Below, one piece after another: positions 6,977 through 13,968 of a DNA stretch of 16,689 nucleotides. The position numbers were made by a program, and so were the translations under genes. Location: assembly GCA_964530165.1 (NCBI GenBank), contig CAZGYE010000105.1:1-16689 (forward strand), written 5' to 3'. How positions within the stretch are numbered: the first letter of the stretch is position 1; every line of letters starts with the position of its first letter. The notes below the pieces were generated by a model, which was not told the DNA's origin, did not search any database, and saw only the letters and a list, made by a program, of their open reading frames with translations. The stretch is from CAZGYE01 sp964530165. Its GTDB lineage: Bacteria; Planctomycetota; Planctomycetia; Planctomycetales; Planctomycetaceae.

Positions 6977-7759
6977 CTAATCGGGAACGGCCAATCCGAT
7001 GTTTACAGCATAATCCCTCAATAATTGAGCACGCTCCGCAGTCGGATGTGCTTCAAGACGTCTTGCACCGACGGCTACCCCTAAGCCGAGTACGACGTAG
7101 CCGAATATCGCTTCTAGCGAACACAGAAGTAGCATCACTCGATTGGCCAACAAATGATCCCACGAATGGTTCGGGGCAATATCACCATACCCGAGCGTGG
7201 TCATCGTCACAGCACTGAAATAAAAATAATGGTACCAGTCAATCGGCGGCGGCTGAGTATTGTTACTTGTGAAAGTTATTGACGTGAAGCCGTTGTCTGA
7301 GAAGAAAGCGACGTACAAAAAGCACGTAGCAAAGAAAAGACAGACGGATCCACCCATGACGAAAACGGTGCGGAAGGGCTTCTCCAAATAACCCGTGCAG
7401 AGCCCGAAGATAACAGAAAGCAACCACAACACGAACATTCGTGCTGACTTCACGAATTTGCCAGTCTTCAAGACTTCTACAGCCCTCGATCCTCGGTAAA
7501 TAGTGCGATAAGCGTTGTTCAAATAGCCAGCAGCTTTCGCTTGCCGATGGTTTGCACGATCCGCCAAGTAGTATGAGAGATACCGTAGGGCATCGGATGT
7601 CTGTTCCGCGGCCAGTGACGCATTTCTCGTCCGCTTAAGCGTTCTGAAAAGACGTTTAACTCTGCCTTTTGAAACTGAGTATTCAAGGACCGATGTTTCT
7701 ATTTGCCCCGTTTCACCCTTCAAAAACTTCGCGATTTCGTTGGTACTGGAATCGGACAT
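6977..7759 (-). CDS. Potassium-channel-like membrane protein (Ion_trans_2 pore)
   Basis: This protein of about 260 residues contains a pore loop with a potassium selectivity filter, TTLGYGDI (GYGD at 190-193), typical of two-transmembrane potassium channels. About 100 N-terminal residues are charged and helical (for example ALRYLSYYLADRANHRQAKA) and presumably cytosolic. Hydrophobic segments lie near 108-124, 131-153 and 204-231, so there may be one more membrane segment than in the minimal channel. The C-terminus after the last segment is short (about 30 residues), so no RCK (nucleotide-binding gating) domain is present. The ATG at 7759 has AGGA six bases upstream. An ATG two codons earlier (7765) directly abuts that site and is less likely. 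It is upstream of and co-oriented with the HNH gene, 82 bp away. Ligand and role are unknown. Confidence 0.9.
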   Translation of the reverse strand: MSDSSTNEIAKFLKGETGQIETSVLEYSVSKGRVKRLFRTLKRTRNASLAAEQTSDALRYLSYYLADRANHRQAKAAGYLNNAYRTIYRGSRAVEVLKTGKFVKSARMFVLWLLSVIFGLCTGYLEKPFRTVFVMGGSVCLFFATCFLYVAFFSDNGFTSITFTSNNTQPPPIDWYHYFYFSAVTMTTLGYGDIAPNHSWDHLLANRVMLLLCSLEAIFGYVVLGLGVAVGARRLEAHPTAERAQLLRDYAVNIGLAVPD

Positions 7760-7765
7760 TTCCAT

Positions 7766-8413
7766 TCCTCACAGTCAAGTAGTCATGTAGCAACAATGCC
7801 CCGCTGCCGAGAACATCGGCCGCCGCGACCTGACGGAACGGGGAGGTGTCTAATGATACATGTTTCTGATCGCTCTGAATTGTTTTGTCAAGCATTTTCC
7901 GCCATTTCGGCGGCCGGATTTCGGCTGTGGTTGTTTGAGATGAGGCGGCGGGACGGGCAAAGCTTGGGTGGCCTGGCTGCGGCGCATGAAGGCGCACAGT
8001 TGACTGACACACAACTGTGCGCGGCGGGCCGCGGTCGGCGCAAGTTGGGTTACCGGCGAGAGTGTGAGAATTCCGGTCGGCCGGCGCTTCGCTCTGGTCG
8101 GGCTGTTTGGTATGAAATTTTCCTCAAAAAAAAGATCTTAAGCAACATTTTTGCGCCAACCCCGTTCGCGGTTGTATTTCTCGGAAATTCTCGTCACAAG
8201 ATTCGCGGCCGGCTGGGTTTGGGCGCGGTGTTTTGCGGGCAATTACCGGCGGCCGTTGGTGGGCGGATCAAGAGCCGTCGAGTGGTTCAGCCGTTTGGTT
8301 TCGCGAAGGGACGGACCTGGTTGCGGAATTTGGCGGTCCAGGTCGAGGTGTGCGGCGTCAATCTGCCGCAGGAGAAGCTGAGATTCACGGTCCCGTCGTC
8401 CCCAAGCCGGTGA
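7766..8413. other. 648 bp stretch without a supported gene
   Basis: Open frames cross this stretch on both strands, but none has a recognisable domain, a good start site or convincing composition. Visible structure is limited to a perfect 11-base inverted repeat at 7992-8022, a small one (CCGCC at 7899-7903 with GGCGG at 7909-7913), and an A-rich patch near 8125. It may be the remains of a decayed gene or mobile element, but I could not name a source. Confidence 0.5.
7992..8022. repeat. Perfect 11-base inverted repeat
   Basis: GCGCACAGTTG (7992-8002) and its exact complement CAACTGTGCGC (8012-8022) flank the 9-base loop ACTGACACA. It lies in a gene-free stretch with no T-run after it. It could be a hairpin repeat, a protein-binding site or part of a mobile-element end. 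Confidence 0.7.
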
Positions 8414-9658
8414 TCAGGTCGTTCCGCGTGCGTCGACGAAACGTTTGTGCTTCGCTTCCCAGCGTGGCAGCGAGCCGACTTCGACCGGGCGGACGTCGAT
8501 CCGGATGCCGATGCGTTCGCGCACCAGCCGGGCAACGTTTTCACAGGTATCGCCGCCGGCTTCCAACTCGATCTCCAGTTGGTCCATGTGAGACTGCCGG
8601 CGGGCGGTGACGCGGTATTCGCTCGCGCCGGCGACTTCGCGGACGAGGTTTTCGATGGCCGACGGAAATACGTTGACGCCCCGAATGGTGAGCATGTCGT
8701 CCGTCCGACCGAGAACGCCTCCTTCCAGCAGTAAACGCGATGAGCCATCTTCACCGGGTTCACGAACGGGTCGGACCACGTCGCCGGTGAGGTAGCGGAT
8801 CACCGGCCAGGCGCCGCGGCCCAAGTTCGTGATCACCAGCTCGCCCAGCTCACCCGGGCCGACCGGTTGTCGTGTTTCTTGGTCAAGGACCTCGGCGATG
8901 AACTCATCTTCGTTCACGTAAAGACCTCGTCCGTCCCTGGCGCCGACGCCCCAGGCGCCGATCTCCGTCGCCCCGGCATGGTCGATCACCTGTGCGCCCC
9001 ACGCCTCTTCGAGCCGTTTGCGGGTGTGCGGAATGCTGGCGCCCGGCTCGCCCGCGTGGATGAGAGTGTGAATGGTCGAGTCGTCCAGAGAGACGTTCTG
9101 CTGCCTGGCGACCTCCGCCAGACGCAGTGCGTAGCTGGGAGTGCACATCAAGACCGTCGCGCCGACGTCGCGGATCATTCGCAGCCGTTGCTCCGAGCCG
9201 GCCCCTCCGCTGGGAACGAGCAAGGCCCCCAACATCTCGGCCGACTTGTACGACGACCAGAACCCAATCGACGGTGCGAACGAGAACGCGAAGAACAACG
9301 TGTCGCCGGCCGTCACACCCGCCGCCTTGTACACTTCCAGCCAGCAGCGTCCCCACCAATCCCAGGTCTCAAGGGTGTCCAAAATTCGCAGCGGCGTTCC
9401 CGTTGTGCCGGACGTTTGGTGATAGCGTGTGTAAGTCTCCAATGGATAGGTCAGGTTCGTCCCGTAGGGGGGATTAGCCGCGGCGTCTTCCACCAATTCC
9501 TGCTTCCTCAGCAGCGGAAGCGACAGGTAGTCGTCGAGGCTGTGAATGCGACGGCGTTCGCCCAGCCGTGCGAGTTGGAATCGATTGGCCGGCAGGATTT
9601 CCTCCAGCAAAGCGTTGAGTCGATCAAGCCGTCCCCGTTCATCCAGAGGAGTCATCAT
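8414..9658 (-). CDS. PaaK-family acyl-CoA ligase (phenylacetate-CoA ligase-like, ANL superfamily)
   Basis: This protein of about 414 residues activates a carboxylic acid to its CoA thioester through an acyl-adenylate. Motifs are the phosphate loop SGTTGTP (83-89), GATEIGAWG (229-237), the hinge-side RYLTGD (288-293), and GRTDDMLTIRG followed by VNVFPSAIE (from 317), which is characteristic of the phenylacetate-CoA ligase branch. The length is slightly below the usual 430-440. The ATG at 9658 is preferred because it leaves room for a promoter. An in-frame ATG at 9694 would add 12 residues and leave only 48 bp to the divergent gene; neither has a strong ribosome-binding site. It faces an operon resembling 4-hydroxybenzoyl-CoA reductase, so an aromatic or hydroxyaromatic acid is the likely substrate. 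True 4-hydroxybenzoate-CoA ligases belong to a different ANL branch, so the exact acid is open. Confidence 0.9.
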   Translation of the reverse strand: MMTPLDERGRLDRLNALLEEILPANRFQLARLGERRRIHSLDDYLSLPLLRKQELVEDAAANPPYGTNLTYPLETYTRYHQTSGTTGTPLRILDTLETWDWWGRCWLEVYKAAGVTAGDTLFFAFSFAPSIGFWSSYKSAEMLGALLVPSGGAGSEQRLRMIRDVGATVLMCTPSYALRLAEVARQQNVSLDDSTIHTLIHAGEPGASIPHTRKRLEEAWGAQVIDHAGATEIGAWGVGARDGRGLYVNEDEFIAEVLDQETRQPVGPGELGELVITNLGRGAWPVIRYLTGDVVRPVREPGEDGSSRLLLEGGVLGRTDDMLTIRGVNVFPSAIENLVREVAGASEYRVTARRQSHMDQLEIELEAGGDTCENVARLVRERIGIRIDVRPVEVGSLPRWEAKHKRFVDARGTT

Positions 9659-9742
9659 TGCGTGGTCCGGTTGTTTTGTCGGCGCAGGGTCCATGGTTCG
9701 GGTATTATGATAACAGAGCTTCCACAGGACGCGAGGAAAACC
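9659..9742. promoter_or_regulatory. Divergent promoter region between the CoA ligase and the reductase operon
   Basis: The 84 bp between the two starts must carry both promoters unless they lie inside the ligase gene. An AT-rich patch at 9703-9713 offers -10-like hexamers on both strands: TATTAT (9703-9708) or TATGAT (9706-9711) forward, and CATAAT in reverse. I see no clear -35 boxes. AGGA at 9734-9737 lies five bases before the operon's first ATG and is a good ribosome-binding site. A shared control region would tie ligase and reductase expression together. Confidence 0.4.
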
Positions 9743-10243
9743 ATGCAGTCCACGCCGGCCGAAACGAAAAAGCCCATTCAGATAAGTTTCTGCTTGAACG
9801 GCGAGGAAGTGGACGTGTCGTTCGCGCCGTGCAAGACGCTTCTCGAGGTTCTTCGGGAAGACTTGGGGCTGTGCGGAACCAAGCACGGCTGCGAGCTGGG
9901 AGAATGCGGGGCGTGCGCCGTTTTGCTCGACGGTGATCCGGTCCTTTCGTGCCTCGTCCTCGGCGTCGAATGCGAAGGCCGCGAGGTCACGACGGTCGAG
10001 GGGCTTCTGTCGAAGGGGCGCCTCCATCCTCTGCAAAGGGCCTTCGTCGAGCTGGGCGCCGTACAATGCGGCTACTGCACGCCGGGGATGCTGATTACGG
10101 CCAAGGCGCTCCTCGAATCGAATCCCGATCCGACCCGCGACGAGATTCGCCGGGCGCTCTCCGGGAATCTGTGCCGCTGCACGGGTTACCAACAGATCGT
10201 TGAAGCCGTCGAATCCGCCGCGCAGCAAGGAGAAGCCCATTGA
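9743..10243 (+). CDS. hcrC: [2Fe-2S] subunit of a xanthine dehydrogenase family enzyme, 4-hydroxybenzoyl-CoA reductase gamma-like
   Basis: This 166-residue protein is the small electron-transfer subunit. The plant-ferredoxin-like cluster is bound by C50, C55, C58 and C70 (GCELGECGAC, then LSC). The second, helical cluster is bound by C109, C112, C144 and C146 (QCGYCTPG, then LCRC). The length is normal for the family. The ATG at 9743 is set by AGGA five bases upstream; the open frame extends much further back, but without such a site. The large-subunit gene follows with a 4-base overlap. Together with the next two genes it should form the (alpha-beta-gamma) complex that passes electrons between FAD and the molybdenum centre. 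The hcr assignment rests mainly on the FAD subunit; the small subunit alone would fit any molybdenum hydroxylase. Confidence 0.9.
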   Translation: MQSTPAETKKPIQISFCLNGEEVDVSFAPCKTLLEVLREDLGLCGTKHGCELGECGACAVLLDGDPVLSCLVLGVECEGREVTTVEGLLSKGRLHPLQRAFVELGAVQCGYCTPGMLITAKALLESNPDPTRDEIRRALSGNLCRCTGYQQIVEAVESAAQQGEAH

Positions 10244-12702
10244 GCCACGAGCAACTTCGGATCGTCGGCGTTCCCCGTTGTCGCGTCGACGGCCGCGCCA
10301 AAGTCACCGGCCAGACCCGGTTTGCCGATGACATCATTCTGCCGCGCATGCTTTTCTGCAAGCTGTTACGCTCTCCGCACGCTCACGCCCGCATACGGGG
10401 CATCGATGCGTCGCGCGCCCTGAGCCGTCCCGGAGTGCATCTCGTTCTGACCGGCAAAGACCTGCCCACCGAGTACGGCATTCTCCCCGTCTCCCAAGAC
10501 GAGCACGCTCTGTGCCTGGAGCGAGTGCGCTTTGTCGGCGACCCGGTCGCCGCCGTCATCGCCAAAGATGAGCCGACCGCCGGCGAGGCGCTGGAGCTGA
10601 TCGACGTTGAGTACGAACCGCTCAGAACCATCGCCGACCCGCAGGAGAGCCTGGAGACGCCGGAACCTCGCATCCATGACTACGGCGACGAGGGCAACAT
10701 CCACAAATGTGTGTCGCTCGCCTTCGGCGACGTGGAGACCGGTTTCGCCGAGGCGGACCTCGTTGTTGAGGACACGTTCTTTTACGCGGGAAGCACGCAT
10801 CTTGCCATCGAACAGCACGCGTCGGTTGCAGCCGTCGATCCGGACGGGAAATTGACGATCTGGTCGAGCACGCAGACGCCGCACTATCTACACCGCGCCC
10901 TGGCCAGAGTGCTCGATATGGCCCCGGCGCACATCCGCGTCATGGCGACCCCGAACGGCGGCGGCTTCGGCGGCAAGAGCGATCCGCTCAATCACGAAAT
11001 CATCGTGGCCAAAGCGGCCCTGGAGCTCGGCCGGCCAGTCAAGATCTGCCTGACCCGCGAGGAGGTCTTCTATTGTCATCGCGGCCGGCATCCCGTCCTG
11101 ATGAAGTTCAAGACCGGCGTAAGAAAAGACGGGACCTTCACCGCCGTGCATCTGCAGACCCTCATCGACGGCGGAGCATACGGATCGTACGGAGTAGCCA
11201 GCACCTATTACACGGGCGCCCTGCAGACAACGACTTACCATGTCCCGCGTTACCAATTCGAGGCGTGTCGCGTCTTCACCAACAAACCTCCGTGCGGACC
11301 GAAGCGTGGTCACGGCACCCCGCAGACGCGTTTCGGCCAAGAGGTCCAGCTCGACAAGATCGCCGAAGCCCTGGCCGTCGACCCCGCCGAGCTGCGTCTG
11401 CGTATCGTCGAACAGCCGGGAGCCGTCACGGCGAACCATCTGCAATTGGGAACTGTCGGGCTTGGCGAATGCGTGCGCCGCGTCGTCGAGATTTCCGAGT
11501 GGCGGAACAAGCACCGCAAATTGCCCGCCGGTAAGGGTGTCGGTCTGGCGTGTTCCGCCTACCTCTCCGGAGCTGGCGTGCCCGTTTACTGGAACTCGAT
11601 GCCGCATTCCGGCGTTCAGCTCAAACTGGACCGGGGAGGCGGTGTGACGGTTTTCTGCGGCGCGACCGAGATCGGACAGGGTTCGGATGACGTGCTGGCA
11701 GCCGTCGTCGCTGAGGTGCTGGGAATCGATCCCTTCGATATTCGATTGGTGACCGGCGACACGGATCTGACGCCGGTGGATCTCGGCTCCTACTCGAGCC
11801 GCGTGACGTTGATGGCGGGGAACGCCGCCGTCCAGGCCGCCGAGAAAGCGCGAGACATGCTCTCCGAGGCTGTGGCGAAACACTTCGCCGTTTCCACGGC
11901 ACGAGTGGTTTTCGCTGACGGACGCGTGTTCGATTCCCAGAATCCAAGCAACAGCCTCAGCTTCCCCGAGGCGGTCTGTCTTGCCGAAGAGCGCTTCGGA
12001 ACCATCGGAACCGTCGGATGCTACACGCCTCCGCGACCGCAAGGACGATACAAAGGAGCGGGCATCGGACCGTCCCCCACCTACTCTTACACCGCGGCGG
12101 TCGTCGAGGTCGACGTGGACCCGGCCACGGGCTGGATCACGGTCCCGAAAGTATGGGTCGTGCATGATATCGGTCGCGCGATCAATCCCACGCTCGTGCG
12201 GGGACAGGTGGAAGGCTGCGTTTACATGGGGCTTGGCGAAGCACTGATGGAGGAGCAAGCGTTTCGCCGTCTGGGGGCTGAGTCCGAACAGGTCCTCGTC
12301 CACAAATGCCCGTCGATCCTCGAGTACAAAAGCTTGACCTCGCTCGACATGCCCGAGATCGTCACGGACCTGGTTGGCGACTTCGATCCCGAAGGTCCCT
12401 TCGGCGCAAAGGAGGTGGGTCAGGGGCCGTTGCTCCCCATTGCGCCCGCCGTTGCGAACGCCGTTTACGACGCCGTGGGCGTCCGCATCGACGAGGTCCC
12501 GATCACACCGGAGAAGATCACCAAGGCCCTTGAGCACAAGGAGGCGGGAAGGCCTCCGCGCTTCGGCCCCAGTCGTTTCCCCGACGTCGTCTGGCCCGAT
12601 CCGCTCCGCGTCCCGCCGCCGTGGGAAGGGGGCGACGGACGCGGCGCCGGCGAGCCGAAGCGCAAACCCGGCGTCCCGAAGAAAAAGGTGAACCGCACAT
12701 GA
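10240..12702 (+). CDS. hcrA: Molybdopterin subunit of a xanthine dehydrogenase family enzyme, 4-hydroxybenzoyl-CoA reductase alpha-like
   Basis: This 820-residue catalytic subunit has the family's N-terminal domain (about 20-130) followed by the molybdopterin-binding domains. Visible motifs are GGGFGGKSDP (240-249), the Arg-containing CGPKRGHGTPQ (352-362), CGATEIGQGSDD (473-484) and FGAKEVGQGPLLP (721-733). In xanthine dehydrogenase and 4-hydroxybenzoyl-CoA reductase the last motif normally carries the catalytic Glu; here it is Gln728. The C-terminus (about 765-820) is a proline- and lysine-rich tail. Translation starts at TTG (10240), which overlaps the TGA of the small subunit. AAGGAG at 10227-10232 lies seven bases upstream, which supports this unusual start. 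The stop overlaps the start of the FAD subunit. The likely reaction is reductive dehydroxylation of an aromatic acyl-CoA, but ring hydroxylation of a heterocycle cannot be excluded. Confidence 0.88.
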   Translation: MSHEQLRIVGVPRCRVDGRAKVTGQTRFADDIILPRMLFCKLLRSPHAHARIRGIDASRALSRPGVHLVLTGKDLPTEYGILPVSQDEHALCLERVRFVGDPVAAVIAKDEPTAGEALELIDVEYEPLRTIADPQESLETPEPRIHDYGDEGNIHKCVSLAFGDVETGFAEADLVVEDTFFYAGSTHLAIEQHASVAAVDPDGKLTIWSSTQTPHYLHRALARVLDMAPAHIRVMATPNGGGFGGKSDPLNHEIIVAKAALELGRPVKICLTREEVFYCHRGRHPVLMKFKTGVRKDGTFTAVHLQTLIDGGAYGSYGVASTYYTGALQTTTYHVPRYQFEACRVFTNKPPCGPKRGHGTPQTRFGQEVQLDKIAEALAVDPAELRLRIVEQPGAVTANHLQLGTVGLGECVRRVVEISEWRNKHRKLPAGKGVGLACSAYLSGAGVPVYWNSMPHSGVQLKLDRGGGVTVFCGATEIGQGSDDVLAAVVAEVLGIDPFDIRLVTGDTDLTPVDLGSYSSRVTLMAGNAAVQAAEKARDMLSEAVAKHFAVSTARVVFADGRVFDSQNPSNSLSFPEAVCLAEERFGTIGTVGCYTPPRPQGRYKGAGIGPSPTYSYTAAVVEVDVDPATGWITVPKVWVVHDIGRAINPTLVRGQVEGCVYMGLGEALMEEQAFRRLGAESEQVLVHKCPSILEYKSLTSLDMPEIVTDLVGDFDPEGPFGAKEVGQGPLLPIAPAVANAVYDAVGVRIDEVPITPEKITKALEHKEAGRPPRFGPSRFPDVVWPDPLRVPPPWEGGDGRGAGEPKRKPGVPKKKVNRT

Positions 12703-13727
12703 TGCGACTGCCCGCTTTTCGGTATCGAGCCCCTCGCACGGTCCAGGAAGCCGCCCACATTTTGCACGGGGAGGGAAACGAGGCCATGCTTCTTGCCGGG
12801 GGAACCAATCTGCTCCCGAACATGAAACGCCGAGTGCAAGTTCCCCGCACCCTCGTCGGTCTCCGGCAAGTTACCGAGCTGAAAGAAATTCGACGACACG
12901 CGGGGGGAGCGTTGTCACTCGGCGCGTGTCTGACCATCGCGGACATCACCCGGCAAGCGGACATCAGACAGCGCTACCCGGCACTCTGGCAGGCCGCGTC
13001 TCAGATTGCCACGCCGCACGTCCGCAACGTGGGAACACTGGGGGGCAATCTCTGCCTGGACACTCGCTGTTACTGCTACGATCAAAGCTACGATTGGCGA
13101 AAAGCGGTCGATTTCTGCATGAAGAAAGACGGCGACGCCTGCCGGGCGACGCCGGGAAGTGCGAAGTGCCTGGCGGTTTCGTCGACCGACTCGGCACCGG
13201 CCCTGTTGGCGCTCGGAGCAAGGGTGCGTCTGGTCTCAGGCGCGCAGGAACGCGAGATCCCTCTGGCCGACTTGTATCAGGACGACGGGCGGAACCACCT
13301 GACCCGCCGGCCGGACGAGGTCCTCACCGAGGTGCTCCTGGACCCCAACGAAGGATCCAAAAGCGCCTACTGGAAGGTGCACCGGCGCGGCGCATACGAT
13401 TTTCCCGTCCTGTCGGTGGCCGTGGCCGGGCGTCTGGCGACAAACGGCATCGTTGAGGAGGTGCATCTCGTCGTCGGGTCCGTGGCTTCGTGTCCTCTCG
13501 AGGCAAAGGAGGCGGAAACGTTTCTCGCCCTTACGACCTTGGACGACGAGACCATCGAGGAAGCGGCCGTCCTAGCCGCCCGCGTCGCCAAACCGGTGGA
13601 CAACACTGATTTCTCGCCGGGTTGGCGGAAGAAAGTCGCCCGCCAGTTCGTGAGCTATGCCCTGCGCGAGCTCCGCGGCGACGACATGCGCGTCACACGA
13701 AAAAGGTATGGGCAGTCTTGCCTCTAG
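12699..13727 (+). CDS. hcrB: FAD subunit with extra [4Fe-4S] insertion, 4-hydroxybenzoyl-CoA reductase beta-like
   Basis: This 342-residue medium subunit has the FAD-binding domain (about 1-180) with AGGTNLLPNM (33-42) and TLGGNLCLD (113-121), then the CO dehydrogenase flavoprotein C-terminal domain. Between them lies a cysteine-bearing insertion with C124, C140, C148 and C157. The spacings of 16, 8 and 9 residues match those I recall for the [4Fe-4S] ligands of Thauera HcrB (122, 138, 146, 155). DTRCYCYDQSYDWR also resembles that protein. Ordinary xanthine dehydrogenases lack this cluster, so it is the strongest sign that the operon encodes a 4-hydroxybenzoyl-CoA reductase-type enzyme, in which electrons enter from ferredoxin and flow to molybdenum. 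The ATG at 12699 overlaps the large-subunit stop (ATGA), with AAGGTG upstream. C119 and C126 are additional cysteines. Confidence 0.92.
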   Translation: MMRLPAFRYRAPRTVQEAAHILHGEGNEAMLLAGGTNLLPNMKRRVQVPRTLVGLRQVTELKEIRRHAGGALSLGACLTIADITRQADIRQRYPALWQAASQIATPHVRNVGTLGGNLCLDTRCYCYDQSYDWRKAVDFCMKKDGDACRATPGSAKCLAVSSTDSAPALLALGARVRLVSGAQEREIPLADLYQDDGRNHLTRRPDEVLTEVLLDPNEGSKSAYWKVHRRGAYDFPVLSVAVAGRLATNGIVEEVHLVVGSVASCPLEAKEAETFLALTTLDDETIEEAAVLAARVAKPVDNTDFSPGWRKKVARQFVSYALRELRGDDMRVTRKRYGQSCL

Positions 13728-13758
13728 TAAGCCCAGCGAACTTCTCGAGGGAGAGAAA

Positions 13759-13832
13759 CCCAAACCGACGACTTGTCGTCGCCGGCTGTGCCGTGCGATC
13801 ATTGGATTGCGACAAAAAGTTGTCGGCTTGGG
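13759..13832. terminator. Imperfect inverted repeat after the reductase operon (possible terminator or repeat)
   Basis: CCCAAACCGACGACTT (13759-13774) pairs with AAGTTGTCGGCTTGGG (13817-13832) at 14 of 16 positions, over a 42-base loop. A smaller hairpin, GACGAC-TT-GTCGTC (13767-13780), overlaps the left arm, so two alternative folds are possible. It begins 31 bases after the operon's stop codon. There is no T-run, so a repeat element is as likely as a terminator. The rest of 13728-13968 holds a weak CCCCCA/TGGGGG repeat (13880-13885 and 13902-13907) and the next gene's ribosome-binding site. Confidence 0.4.
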
Positions 13833-13968
13833 TGCCAGACTCTTTGAACAATCGTGCTTTCCGACCCGCGAATTGCATTCCCCCATGGTGCGGTTAAGAT
13901 GTGGGGGTTTGTGATTCTTCCGCCACGCAGCAGTTCCGAGTTGGGTTCTTACAGGAGAGGAGACGACG

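Noticed and set aside
7713..8012. Minus-strand open frame of 99 codons upstream of the channel gene
   Set aside because: It overlaps the channel gene's start in another frame and has no recognisable features.
7703..8413. Plus-strand open frame of 236 codons over the gene-free stretch
   Set aside because: It begins inside the channel gene on the opposite strand, lacks a ribosome-binding site and shows no domain. Low-quality composition, so not called.
8867..9742. Longer small-subunit protein starting at 8867
   Set aside because: The upstream part of this frame is antisense to the CoA ligase. The ATG at 9743 has a proper ribosome-binding site and matches the family length.
10888..12537. Minus-strand open frame of 549 codons opposite the molybdopterin subunit
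   Set aside because: Long antisense frames are common in GC-rich DNA. The plus strand has the full set of family motifs.
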